Origin: Streptomyces luteogriseus
GTDB taxonomy: Bacteria; Actinomycetota; Actinomycetes; Streptomycetales; Streptomycetaceae
DNA length: 64,000 nt
Assembly (NCBI RefSeq): GCF_014205055.1
Contig: NZ_JACHMS010000001.1
Span: 1,116,001 to 1,180,000, forward strand
Reading direction: 5' to 3'
Positions 7,291-15,623 of this stretch are shown here, piece after piece. The notes beneath the pieces were generated by a model, which saw only the letters and a list, made by a program, of their open reading frames with translations, was not told the DNA's origin and searched no databases. The translations under genes and the position numbers were made by a program. The stretch's first letter is position 1. Each line of letters opens with the position of its first letter.

Positions 7291-7296
7291 TAGAGT
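7291..7296 (+). promoter_or_regulatory. -10 box for leaderless ligase transcript
   Basis: TAGAGT lies 6 nt before the ligase ATG, and no ribosome-binding site is present. A TAnnnT box at this distance is the usual mark of leaderless mRNA in Streptomyces. No clear -35 element was found. Confidence 0.5.
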
Positions 7297-7302
7297 CGGT
7301 CC

Positions 7303-8367
7303 ATGGATCTGCCGGTGATGCCCCCTGTCCTGCCGATGCTCGCCAAGTCCGTGGCGGCGATCCCCGCCGGCATGCAGTACGAGGCGAAGTGGGACGGGTT
7401 CCGGGCCATCGTGTTCCGCGACGGGGACGAGGTCGAGTTGGGCAGCCGCACCGGGAAGCCTCTGACCAGGTACTTTCCCGAGCTCGTGACGGCTGTGCGG
7501 GAGCGGTTGCCGGAGCGGTGCGTGGTGGACGGGGAGATCGTGATCGCGCGCGAGGGGCATCTGGACTTCGACGCGCTGACGGAGCGGATCCATCCGGCGG
7601 ACTCGCGGGTGCGGATGCTGGCGGAGCGGACCCCGGCGTCACTCGTCGTGTTCGACGTGCTGGCGCTGGGGGACGAGTCGCTGATGGACGCGCCGCTGAC
7701 CGAGCGGCGGGAGCGGCTGACCGGGGTGCTGTCCGGGGTGCGGGCGCCGGTGTACCTGGCACCGGCGACCACCGACATCGAGGTGGCGCGGCAGTGGTTC
7801 GAGGAGTACGAGGGGGCGGGACTGGACGGGGTCATCGCCAAGCCGCTGACCGTGCGCTACCGGCCGGACGCCCGCGCCATGTTCAAGATCAAGCACGAGC
7901 GGACGGCGGACGTCGTGGTCGCCGGGTACCGGCTGCACAAGAGCGGTCCGGTCGTCGGGTCACTGCTGCTGGGCCTGTACGACGACCGGGGGGCCCTCCA
8001 GCACGTGGGGGTGTCCGCCGCCTTCACGATGAAGCGGCGCGCCGAACTGGTGGAGGAGCTGGAGCCGCTGCGCCTGGACGACGTGACGGGGCACCCGTGG
8101 GCGGCCTGGTCCGAGGAGGCCGCGCACGAGAAGGCCCGGCTGCCGGGGGCGCCGAGCCGCTGGTCGGGCCGCAAGGACCTGTCGTGGGTGCCGCTCAGGC
8201 CGGACCGGGTGGCCGAGGTGGCGTACGACCACATGGAGAACGGGCAGCGCTTCCGGCACACGGCCCGTTTCCGCCGCTGGCGCCCGGACCGGACCCCCGA
8301 GAGCTGCACCTACGCGCAGCTGGAGGAACCGGTCCGCTACGACCTGGCGGAGATCCTCGGCTCCTAG
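7303..8367 (+). CDS. ATP-dependent DNA ligase, LigC-like
   Basis: This 354-aa enzyme seals DNA nicks using ATP. The adenylated lysine is K29 in EAKWDGFR. Further nucleotidyltransferase motifs follow: VVDGEIVIA near 68, DGVIAKPL near 180, and FKIKHERTADVVV near 195. An OB-fold domain occupies the last 140 residues. It has no polymerase or nuclease domain, so it matches the stand-alone LigC type of actinomycetes, used in repair, rather than LigD. The start appears leaderless. It is convergent with the dehydrogenase gene 21 nt downstream. Confidence 0.88.
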   Translation: MDLPVMPPVLPMLAKSVAAIPAGMQYEAKWDGFRAIVFRDGDEVELGSRTGKPLTRYFPELVTAVRERLPERCVVDGEIVIAREGHLDFDALTERIHPADSRVRMLAERTPASLVVFDVLALGDESLMDAPLTERRERLTGVLSGVRAPVYLAPATTDIEVARQWFEEYEGAGLDGVIAKPLTVRYRPDARAMFKIKHERTADVVVAGYRLHKSGPVVGSLLLGLYDDRGALQHVGVSAAFTMKRRAELVEELEPLRLDDVTGHPWAAWSEEAAHEKARLPGAPSRWSGRKDLSWVPLRPDRVAEVAYDHMENGQRFRHTARFRRWRPDRTPESCTYAQLEEPVRYDLAEILGS

Positions 8368-8388
8368 CGTCTGTCGGGGTGGCGCCGG

Positions 8389-9579
8389 TCAGGGCTGCAT
8401 CAGGACCTTGACCGCGCCGTCCTGCTTGCGCTGGAACATCTCGTACGCATGCGGGGCCTCCGACAGCGGCACCCGGTGGGTGGCGAAGTCGTCCACACCG
8501 AGGGGGTCCTCGTCGGTGAGGTACGGGATGATGTCGTCGCTCCAGCGGCGGACGTTGGCCTGGCCCATCCGCATCTGGATCTGCTTGTCGAACAGGGTGA
8601 GCAGCGGCAGCGGGTCGGCCATGCCGCCGTAGACGCCGGACAGCGAGATGGTGCCACCGCGGCGCACCAGCTCGATGGCGGTGTGGAGCGCGGCGAGGCG
8701 GTCGACGCTGAAGCGCTCGGCGATGGGGGCGCCGATCTTGCGGGGCAGGACGGCCGCGGCGTTCTGCACCAGGCGCGCGGCCGCGCTGCCGTGGGCCTCG
8801 GTGCCGACGGCGTCGATCACCGCGTCGGGTCCGCGGCCGTCGGTCTGGTCGCGGATCGCTTCGACGAGTTCCTTCTCGTCGTCGAAGGACCGCAGGTCGA
8901 AGGTCTCCACGCCCCGTGCCTTCGCCCGGCGCAGCCGCTCCGGCACCAGATCCACGCCGAACACCTGCCCGGCGCCCTGCACCTGCGCGACGCGGCAGGC
9001 CATGTCGCCGATGGGGCCGAGACCGAGCACGGCGATGCTGCCGCCCTTCGGGACGTCGGCGTAGGCGACGGCCTGCCAGGCGGTGGGCAGGACGTCGGAG
9101 AGGTAGACGAAGCGGTCGTCGGGCGGGCCCTCGGGGACCTTGATCGGGCCGAACTGCGCCTGCGGAACACGCAGGTACTCGGCCTGGGCGCCCGGCACCG
9201 CGCCGTACAGGCGGGTGTAGCCGAACAGGGCGGCGCCCATGCCCTCGCCCTGGACCTGGGTGGTCTCGCACTGGGTGGGCAAGCCGGTCAGGCACATCCA
9301 GCAGTTGCCGCAGGCGATCTGGAACGGCACCACGACCCGATCCCCCACCTGGAGGTCCGGGACACCGGCTCCGACCTCCTCGACGATGCCCATGGGCTCA
9401 TGGCCGAGGATGTCGCCCGGCGTCATGAACGGGGTGAGCACTTCGTACAGATGCAGGTCGGATCCGCACAGTCCGGTGGAAGTGATGCGGATGACCGCGT
9501 CCGTCGGCTCCTGGATCGTCGGATCGGGCACGTTCTCCACCCGCACGTCCCGCTTGCCCTGCCAGGTCACTGCCCTCAT
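8389..9579 (-). CDS. Zinc-dependent alcohol dehydrogenase (formaldehyde dehydrogenase-like)
   Basis: This 396-aa medium-chain dehydrogenase has the catalytic-zinc residues C38 and H60 (GLCGSD, GHEPMG), a structural-zinc Cys cluster CGNCWMC near residues 91-97, and the nucleotide-binding loop LGLGPIGD near 187-194. Its length and the insertion after the zinc cluster resemble glutathione-independent formaldehyde dehydrogenase and similar enzymes. The substrate cannot be read from the sequence. The ATG at 9579 follows GGAGGGAGCG. A stress-sigma-like promoter lies upstream. Confidence 0.85.
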   Translation of the reverse strand: MRAVTWQGKRDVRVENVPDPTIQEPTDAVIRITSTGLCGSDLHLYEVLTPFMTPGDILGHEPMGIVEEVGAGVPDLQVGDRVVVPFQIACGNCWMCLTGLPTQCETTQVQGEGMGAALFGYTRLYGAVPGAQAEYLRVPQAQFGPIKVPEGPPDDRFVYLSDVLPTAWQAVAYADVPKGGSIAVLGLGPIGDMACRVAQVQGAGQVFGVDLVPERLRRAKARGVETFDLRSFDDEKELVEAIRDQTDGRGPDAVIDAVGTEAHGSAAARLVQNAAAVLPRKIGAPIAERFSVDRLAALHTAIELVRRGGTISLSGVYGGMADPLPLLTLFDKQIQMRMGQANVRRWSDDIIPYLTDEDPLGVDDFATHRVPLSEAPHAYEMFQRKQDGAVKVLMQP

Positions 9580-9630
9580 CGCCTCGCGCTCCCTCCGTAG
9601 CGTGCGCGTCGGTCGTACGGCGACGTCCGG

Positions 9631-9654
9631 GTACCCGGACGCCCCGCGCCGAAC
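9631..9654 (-). promoter_or_regulatory. SigB-like promoter of the alcohol dehydrogenase
   Basis: On the minus strand GTTC (9651-9654) is followed after 14 nt by GGGTAC (9631-9636). This matches the GTTT-N14/16-GGGTAT/C pattern of stress sigma factors of the SigB/SigH family in Streptomyces. It lies about 52 nt before the start codon, within an 18-bp perfect palindrome (9624-9641) that could also be an operator. Confidence 0.5.
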
Positions 9655-9767
9655 CTTGCGCCGATCGACGGACGCGGCGGAGACACTTCCTCGTCAAGAA
9701 CGATCGACTATGGGCATTGATGTTCAGATAAGCGCACAATCAAGTCAGATCGATGACATGAGGCGCG

Positions 9768-10766
9768 GTGGCGACGGTGGGCATGGGACGAGGAGCGCGC
9801 GGACGGCGCGCCGCGACGACGGCGGCGCTGCTGGCCGCCACGGTGACGGCCGCCCTGGCGGCGGGCTGCACGGGCGGGGGCGGCGGACCGGGCGACGACG
9901 GACGCGGATCGCCGAAGGAGTCGGGGCAGGGGGAATCACCCTCGGCGAGAGGCCCCTCCGCCCTCGTCGTCAAGATCGACAACGCCTCCCCGGCCCGCCC
10001 GCACACGGGCGTCGACGCCGCGGACGTGGTCTACGCGGAGCAGGTCGAGGGCGGACTGAGCCGGCTGATGGCGGTGTACGCGACCCGGCTGCCGGAGACG
10101 GTCGGACCGGTGCGCAGCGCACGCGAGTCGGATCTGGAGCTGCTGCGCCAGTACGGTCGGCCCACGCTCGCCTTCTCCGGCGCGCAGAAGAAGCTCCTGC
10201 CGCTGATCGGCGAGGCGCCGCTGCGGGCGGAGACGCCGGGCAACGCCGCCGACGCCTTCTTCCGCGACTCCGGCAGACCCACCCCGCACAACCTCTACCT
10301 GCGGCCCGAGCGGCTCGTGCCCGAGGCCCCGGGCACGAGCGCCCTGACCACCGGCTTCCACTACGGGGCGGCACCCGCGGGCGGCACGGCGACGGCGTCC
10401 CGGACGGTGCGCTACCCGGCGGCCGGTTTCACCTTCACCTGGTCGGACTCCCGCGACCGCTGGCTGGTCGGCATGGACGGCATGCCCGCGACGACGGCCG
10501 ACGGTCAGCGGATGGCCGCCGCGACGGTCGTCGTGCAGTACGTGAAGGTGCGCGAGTCCGCCTTCCGGGACTTCCTCGGCAACAACACGCCGTACACGGA
10601 GACGGTCGGCTCGGGGAAGGCGACGGTGCTGCGCGACGGGCGGGCCTGGGACGTGCGCTGGAAGCGGGAGAAGGCCGTGGACGGCACGACGTTCACCACC
10701 GGTGACGGCACGCCGGTGAACTTCGCGAAGGGCCAGGTGTGGGTGGTGTTCGCCAAGACGCCCTGA
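9768..10766 (+). CDS. DUF3048 (YerB-type) lipoprotein
   Basis: The protein has a lipobox LAAGC, a Gly/Ser-rich linker, and then the two-part DUF3048 fold: VVKIDNASPARPHTG, ADVVYAEQVEGGLSR, and the GPVRSAR signature. A C-terminal domain with PVNFAKGQVWVVF follows. It is predicted to be secreted and lipid-anchored. The Bacillus homologue YerB is of unknown role. The start is uncertain: GTG 9768 has GAGGCG very close, while ATG 9783 would give a shorter signal peptide. Confidence 0.8.
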   Translation: MATVGMGRGARGRRAATTAALLAATVTAALAAGCTGGGGGPGDDGRGSPKESGQGESPSARGPSALVVKIDNASPARPHTGVDAADVVYAEQVEGGLSRLMAVYATRLPETVGPVRSARESDLELLRQYGRPTLAFSGAQKKLLPLIGEAPLRAETPGNAADAFFRDSGRPTPHNLYLRPERLVPEAPGTSALTTGFHYGAAPAGGTATASRTVRYPAAGFTFTWSDSRDRWLVGMDGMPATTADGQRMAAATVVVQYVKVRESAFRDFLGNNTPYTETVGSGKATVLRDGRAWDVRWKREKAVDGTTFTTGDGTPVNFAKGQVWVVFAKTP

Positions 10767-10833
10767 CCGGCCCGCCTTCCGGTCCGCTCCGACGGGCCCG
10801 CCCTGGCCGGCCGGCCTGCCCGGACCGCGGTCG

Positions 10834-11298
10834 TCAGCCGGGCGCCACCAGGGGCTCCTCCGGATTGCGGAGCCCCTCGGCCGCGTCCGCGACCCGCCGG
10901 ATGAGGTCGAAGAAGACCGTCCGCTCGTCGGCGGTCAGCGGGGCGAGGAACACCTGGTTCATGCGGGCTGTGCGCACGGTCAGCTTGCGATGCGTGCGCG
11001 CCCCCTCGTCCGTGAGGTGCAGCAGGGAGCGGCGGCCGTCCTGGGGATCGCGGACCTTGTCGAGCAGTCCGCGCCGGCTGAGCCGGTTGATCACCTCGGC
11101 GATGGTGGACCGGTCGAGCCCCACCCGCTCCCCCACCGTGCGCTGGTCCACGCCGGGCTCGTCGACGAGGGCGTTGAGGACGGCGAACTGCGGCGAGGTG
11201 ATCTCCTCGGAGACCATCGTGTTCCACAGCAGGTAGTGCGCCTGCTGGAGCCGCCGGGCCAGGTGCCCGGGGTGGGTGGTGAGGTCCGCGGCCGCCAT
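10834..11298 (-). CDS. pcaV: PcaV, MarR-family repressor of the pca operon
   Basis: This 154-aa MarR regulator has a winged helix around VDQRTVGERVGLDRSTIAEV and the wing DPQDGRRS. The start at 11298 was chosen over 11343 because GAGGGGTG precedes it. It also puts Arg at position 15 in LARRLQQ, the residue known to hold protocatechuate in S. coelicolor PcaV. It is divergent from pcaI, as in S. coelicolor. It should repress pcaIJFHGBL until protocatechuate binds. Confidence 0.9.
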   Translation of the reverse strand: MAAADLTTHPGHLARRLQQAHYLLWNTMVSEEITSPQFAVLNALVDEPGVDQRTVGERVGLDRSTIAEVINRLSRRGLLDKVRDPQDGRRSLLHLTDEGARTHRKLTVRTARMNQVFLAPLTADERTVFFDLIRRVADAAEGLRNPEEPLVAPG

Positions 11299-11446
11299 GT
11301 GCACCCCTCGGTCGTCTTCGTCGGTGCACTGAACAATACTCAACGCATCGGCGGCTGTCTGCCGCCTCTGCAGAGAGTCACAGGCCTATTTACCTAGGTC
11401 TTGACGCCCCACCGCACCGATGGCAGCGTGAGGGACAGCTTACCGA

Positions 11447-11468
11447 AATACTCAGTGCCCTGATTAAT
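11447..11468. promoter_or_regulatory. Candidate PcaV operator upstream of pcaI
   Basis: AATACTCAG (11447-11455) and CTGATTAAT (11460-11468) form an inverted repeat matching at 7 of 9 positions with a 4-nt spacer, typical of MarR operators. The octamer AATACTCA also occurs at 11335-11342, near the pcaV start. Two sites in the divergent promoter would allow joint control of pcaV and pcaI. Confidence 0.45.
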
Positions 11469-11504
11469 CTGGTCGGGTCGCTCGGAAGAGATGGGGCTTC
11501 TCGG

Positions 11505-12260
11505 ATGGACAAGGTGGTCGCCACAGCCCTGGAGGCGGTGGCCGACGTGCCGGACGGCTCGTCGCTCGCGGTGGGTGGTTTCGGGCTGAGCGGTGTGCCG
11601 AACGTGCTGATCCAGGCGCTGTACGAGCGCGGGGTGGCCGGGCTGTCGGTGGTCTCCAACAACTGCGGGGCGATGGAGTCGGGCCTGGCGGTGCTGCTGG
11701 CCGCCGGCCGGATCGCCCGGGTCACGGGCTCCTACATCGGCGCCAACAAGGAGTTCGCCCGGCAGTACCTGGCCGGGGAGCTGGAGGTCGAGCTGATCCC
11801 GCAGGGCACCCTGGCCGAGCGGCTGCGGGCAGGCGGCGCCGGGATCCCCGCCTTCTACACCCCGGCCGGCGTCGGCACCCAGGTCGCCGACGGCGGGCTG
11901 CCCTGGCGCTACGACGGTGCGGGCGGGGTCGCCCTCGCCTCACCGCCGAAGGAGGTCCGGGAGTTCGACGGCACCGAGTACGTAATGGAGCGAGGCATCC
12001 GCACCGACTTCGCCCTGATCCGGGCCTGGAAGGGCGACCGGCACGGCAACCTGGTGTTCAACAAGTCCTCCCGGAACTTCAACCCGCTGGCCGCGATGGC
12101 CGGGCGGATCACGATCGCCGAGGTGGAGGAGCTGGTGGAGCCCGGCGCGATCGACCCGGACACGGTGCACCTGCCGGGCATCTTCGTGCAGCGAGTGCTC
12201 GCGCTCACCCCGGAGCAGGCCGCGGACAAGAAGATCGAGCAGCGGACGGTGAGGTCCTGA
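11505..12260 (+). CDS. pcaI: 3-oxoadipate CoA-transferase subunit A
   Basis: This is the 251-aa alpha subunit of the enzyme that moves CoA from succinyl-CoA to beta-ketoadipate. The family I signature [11 protein letters not shown] near residue 24 and the CoA-binding SYIGANKEF region are visible. It opens the pca operon. Its stop overlaps the pcaJ ATG (TGATG). The ribosome-binding site is weak. Confidence 0.93.
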   Translation: MDKVVATALEAVADVPDGSSLAVGGFGLSGVPNVLIQALYERGVAGLSVVSNNCGAMESGLAVLLAAGRIARVTGSYIGANKEFARQYLAGELEVELIPQGTLAERLRAGGAGIPAFYTPAGVGTQVADGGLPWRYDGAGGVALASPPKEVREFDGTEYVMERGIRTDFALIRAWKGDRHGNLVFNKSSRNFNPLAAMAGRITIAEVEELVEPGAIDPDTVHLPGIFVQRVLALTPEQAADKKIEQRTVRS

Positions 12261-12904
12261 TGGCCTGGACGCGCGAGGAGATGGCCGCACGGGCGGCGCG
12301 GGAGCTGCGGGACGGCCAGTACGTCAATCTCGGCATCGGCCTGCCCACGCTCATCCCCAACTACCTCCCCGAGGGCGTCGAGGTCGTCCTCGAATCCGAG
12401 AACGGCATCCTGGGCACCGGCCCCTACCCCACCGAGGACGCCGTCGACCCGGATCTGATCAACGCCGGGAAAGAGACGGTGACGGTCCTGCCGGGCGCCT
12501 CCTTCTTCGACTCGGCTCTGTCGTTCTCGATGATCCGGGGCGGGCACATCGATGTCGCCGTGCTCGGCGCCATGCAGGTGTCCGAGCGGGGCGACCTGGC
12601 CAACTGGGCCGTCCCCGGCAAGCTGATCACCGGCATCGGCGGGGCGATGGACCTGGTGCACGGGGCCCGCACGGTCGTCGTCGTCATGACGCACACCGCC
12701 AAGGACGGCTCGCCGAAGATCCTCGCCGAGTGCGCCCTGCCGCTGACCGGCAAGGAGTGCGTGAACCGGATCATCACCGACCTCGGCGTCCTCGACGTCA
12801 CCGACGACGGACTGGTCCTGGTCGAGACCGCGCCGGGTGTGACCGCCGCCGAGATCGTCGCCAGGACGGACGCCGAACTGACCGTGCCGGAGGGACTGAA
12901 GTGA
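12260..12904 (+). CDS. pcaJ: 3-oxoadipate CoA-transferase subunit B
   Basis: This 214-aa beta subunit carries the catalytic glutamate E47 in the SENG motif ([10 protein letters not shown]), which forms the glutamyl-CoA thioester. GIGLPTLIP near residue 25 is the usual family start. It begins within the pcaI stop and ends in a GTGA overlap with pcaF, so the three genes are translationally coupled. PcaI and PcaJ work as a heterotetramer in the cytosol. Confidence 0.93.
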   Translation: MAWTREEMAARAARELRDGQYVNLGIGLPTLIPNYLPEGVEVVLESENGILGTGPYPTEDAVDPDLINAGKETVTVLPGASFFDSALSFSMIRGGHIDVAVLGAMQVSERGDLANWAVPGKLITGIGGAMDLVHGARTVVVVMTHTAKDGSPKILAECALPLTGKECVNRIITDLGVLDVTDDGLVLVETAPGVTAAEIVARTDAELTVPEGLK

Positions 12905-14103
12905 AGGACGTCTACATCGTCGACGCGGTCCGCACGCCGATCGGCCGCTACAACGGCGGCCTCGCGAGCGTGCGCCCCGACGACCTGGCCGCGCACGCCG
13001 TCCGCGAACTCCTCGGCCGTACGCCGGAGCTGGACCCGGCCCGGGTCGAGGACGTGTACTTCGGCAACGCGAACGGGGCCGGTGAGGAGAACCGCAACGT
13101 CGGCCGGATGGCCGCGCTGCTCGCCGGTCTGCCCACGTCCGTGCCGGGCGTGACGGTCAACCGGCTGTGCGCGTCCGGCCTGGAGGCCGTGATCCAGGCG
13201 GCCCGGGCCATCGCGCTCGGCGACGCCTCCGTCGTGCTGGCCGGTGGCGTCGAGTCCATGACCCGGGCGCCGTACGTGCTGCCGAAGAGCGACAAGCCCT
13301 TCCCGGCCGGGCACACCGAGCTGTACTCGACGACCCTCGGCTGGCGGATGGTCAACCCGCGTATGGAACCGCAGTGGACGATCCCGCTGGGCGAGTCGGC
13401 CGAACTCATCGCGGACAAGCACAAGATCGGCCGGGAGCAGCAGGACGAGTTCGCCCTGCGCAGCCACGAGAAGGCGGCCGGGGCGCAGTCCGAGGGTTTG
13501 TTCGACGGCGAGCTGGCGTCCGTGGCGATTCCTCAGCGCAAGGGTGAGCCGGTGGTCTTCGCCGCCGACGAGTGCGTCCGCCCGGACGCCTCGCTGGCGG
13601 CGATGGCCAGGCTGAAGCCGTCCTTCCGCACGGAGGGCGGCACGGTGACGGCGGGCAACGCCTCCCCGCTGAACGACGGTGCGGCGGCGCTGCTGCTCGT
13701 CGACGAGGAGGGGCTCAGGGCGACGGGCCGGGAGCCGCTCGCCCGCGTCCGTGCGACGGGTGTCTCGGCGACCGACCCGCACTACTTCGGGCTGGCGCCC
13801 GTGGAAGCGGTCAATCGGGCGCTGGCCAGGGCGGGCAGGGGGTTCGACGACCTGTCCGTGCTGGAGCTGAACGAGGCGTTCGCCGCGCAGGTGCTGGGGT
13901 GTGTGGCCGAGTGGCCCGAGTTCGATCCCGCGATCCTCAATCCGCAGGGCGGCGCGATCGCGCTGGGGCATCCGCTGGGGGCGTCCGGGGCGCGTCTGGC
14001 CGGGACGGTGGCCCATCAACTGGCCCGGCGTGGCAGCGGCGTCGGAGTGGCCACGTTGTGCATCGGGGTGGGGCAAGGGCTCGCACTCGTCCTCGAACGG
14101 TAG
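12901..14103 (+). CDS. pcaF: 3-oxoadipyl-CoA thiolase
   Basis: This 400-aa thiolase cleaves beta-ketoadipyl-CoA to succinyl-CoA and acetyl-CoA, the last pathway step. The nucleophile is C90 in [12 protein letters not shown]. The catalytic His lies in [16 protein letters not shown], and the second Cys is in CIGVGQG near the C-terminus. The GTG start at 12901 overlaps the pcaJ stop. A frame open further upstream overlaps pcaJ and is not used. A 135-nt gap with a repeat element separates it from pcaH. Confidence 0.93.
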   Translation: MKDVYIVDAVRTPIGRYNGGLASVRPDDLAAHAVRELLGRTPELDPARVEDVYFGNANGAGEENRNVGRMAALLAGLPTSVPGVTVNRLCASGLEAVIQAARAIALGDASVVLAGGVESMTRAPYVLPKSDKPFPAGHTELYSTTLGWRMVNPRMEPQWTIPLGESAELIADKHKIGREQQDEFALRSHEKAAGAQSEGLFDGELASVAIPQRKGEPVVFAADECVRPDASLAAMARLKPSFRTEGGTVTAGNASPLNDGAAALLLVDEEGLRATGREPLARVRATGVSATDPHYFGLAPVEAVNRALARAGRGFDDLSVLELNEAFAAQVLGCVAEWPEFDPAILNPQGGAIALGHPLGASGARLAGTVAHQLARRGSGVGVATLCIGVGQGLALVLER

Positions 14104-14112
14104 CCCTTCCTC

Positions 14113-14190
14113 CGGCTGCGGGCCGCCTGTGCGGTCGCGCCCGCGCGGCGGAGCCGCACATCGTTCCAGCCCCGCGCCCCTTCAGGGCGC
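14113..14190. repeat. Streptomyces intergenic REP-like element, copy 1
   Basis: The segment between pcaF and pcaH contains GCGGCGGAGCCGCACAT and CCCCGCGCCCCTTCAGGGCGC, with a GCGCCC/GGGCGC stem. From memory this matches a short, imperfect hairpin element found in many Streptomyces intergenic regions. A second copy, in the opposite orientation, lies at 56962-57020. Confidence 0.5.
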
Positions 14191-14238
14191 GTTCCTCGCC
14201 CCGTTGACGACAACCGTAAGAACCTTCAGGGACCCCTC

Positions 14239-15012
14239 ATGACTCTCACCCAGCACGACATCGACCAGGAGATCGCGGCCAAGCGCGCCGCCTACGAGAA
14301 GCACCTCGCCGACGGCGGGCCCGTCGAGCACCAGCCGCGCCGTGACTACGCTCCGTACCGGTCCTCGCTGCTGCGGCACCCCAAGCAGCCACCGGTCACC
14401 ATCGACGTCGGCAAGGACCCGGAGATGGTGGAGCTGTCCTCCCCCGCCTTCGGGGAGCGGGACATCACCGAGATCGACAACGACCTCACCCGGCAGCACG
14501 CCGGCGAGCCGATCGGTGAGCGCATCACCGTCTCCGGGCGGCTGCTCGACCGAGACGGACGGCCGGTGCGCGGCCAGCTCGTGGAGATCTGGCAGGCCAA
14601 CTCGGCGGGCCGCTACGCCCACCAGCGCGAGCAGCACGACGCACCCCTCGACCCCAACTTCACCGGCGTGGGCCGCACCCTCACCGACGCCGACGGCCGC
14701 TACCGCTTCACCACCGTCCAGCCGGGCCCGTACCCGTGGCGCCAGCACGTCAACGCCTGGCGGCCGGCGCACATCCACTTCTCGCTCTTCGGCTCGGCGT
14801 TCACCCAGCGGCTCGTGACGCAGATGTACTTCCCGAGCGACCCGCTGTTCCCCTACGACCCGATCATCCAGTCCGTGACGGACGACGCGGCCCGGCAGCG
14901 GCTGGTCGCGACGTACGACCACAGCCTGTCGGTGCCCGAGTTCTCGATGGGCTACCACTGGGACATCGTGCTGGACGGCCCGCGGGCCACCTGGATCGAA
15001 GAAGGGCGCTGA
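14239..15012 (+). CDS. pcaH: Protocatechuate 3,4-dioxygenase beta subunit
   Basis: This 257-aa subunit holds the non-haem ferric iron that opens the protocatechuate ring to beta-carboxymuconate. The intradiol signature is clear: QLVEIWQANSAGRYAH with one Tyr ligand, then YPWRQHVNAWRPAHIHFS supplying a Tyr and two His ligands. Its start at 14239 is the first ATG after the repeat element. Only 5 nt separate it from pcaG, its partner subunit. Confidence 0.94.
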   Translation: MTLTQHDIDQEIAAKRAAYEKHLADGGPVEHQPRRDYAPYRSSLLRHPKQPPVTIDVGKDPEMVELSSPAFGERDITEIDNDLTRQHAGEPIGERITVSGRLLDRDGRPVRGQLVEIWQANSAGRYAHQREQHDAPLDPNFTGVGRTLTDADGRYRFTTVQPGPYPWRQHVNAWRPAHIHFSLFGSAFTQRLVTQMYFPSDPLFPYDPIIQSVTDDAARQRLVATYDHSLSVPEFSMGYHWDIVLDGPRATWIEEGR

Positions 15013-15017
15013 CAGCC

Positions 15018-15623
15018 ATGACGAAGATCGACACCAGCCGTCCGGACAGCGTGCTGCCCACCCCCTCGCACACCGTCGGCCCGTTCTACGGCCACGCCCT
15101 GCCCTTCCGCGGCGGCGAGGACATCGCCCCCCTCGGGCACCCGGACACCGTCACCGTGCACGGCTACGTCACCGACGGCGAGGGCGACCCGCTGCCGGAC
15201 GCCCTGATCGAACTGTGGGGCCCCGACCCCGAGGGCAATCTGCCGACCGTCGACGGCTCGATGCGGCGCGACCCGGCCTCCGGCGGCTTCCTCGGGCGCA
15301 GCGGCGTGGAGTTCACCGGCTGGGGACGCATCCAGACCGACGCGAACGGCCACTGGTACGCGCGGACGCTACGGCCCGGTGCCCGGGGGCGCAGCGCCCC
15401 GTATCTCAGCGTGTGCGTCTTCGCGCGCGGGCTACTCGTGCACCTGTACACCCGGATCTACCTGCCGGAGGACACGGCGGCGCTCGCCGCCGATCCGCTG
15501 CTGTCCGGGCTGGAGGACGCTCGCCGCGACACGCTGATCGCCGCCGAGGACGGCGACGGCACGTACCGTTTCGACATCCGCCTTCAGGGCGAAGGCGAAA
15601 CGGTCTTCCTGGAGTTCCAGTGA
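15018..15623 (+). CDS. pcaG: Protocatechuate 3,4-dioxygenase alpha subunit
   Basis: This 201-aa subunit has the intradiol beta-sandwich (TPSHTVGPFYGHALPF at the start, ALIELWGPDPEG in the middle) but lacks the Tyr/His iron ligands, as usual for the alpha subunit. It helps form the substrate pocket. The ATG at 15018 was chosen because longer frames run through pcaH. The stop overlaps pcaB as GTGA. Confidence 0.93.
   Translation: MTKIDTSRPDSVLPTPSHTVGPFYGHALPFRGGEDIAPLGHPDTVTVHGYVTDGEGDPLPDALIELWGPDPEGNLPTVDGSMRRDPASGGFLGRSGVEFTGWGRIQTDANGHWYARTLRPGARGRSAPYLSVCVFARGLLVHLYTRIYLPEDTAALAADPLLSGLEDARRDTLIAAEDGDGTYRFDIRLQGEGETVFLEFQ

Noticed and set aside
7168..7302. tRNA 3' end as attachment site
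   Set aside because: A TCGAATCC string resembles a T-loop, but no acceptor stem or CCA-proximal pairing could be built.
10767..10833. Terminator between the DUF3048 gene and pcaV
   Set aside because: Several overlapping short GC stems are possible, but none is long and perfect enough to list.
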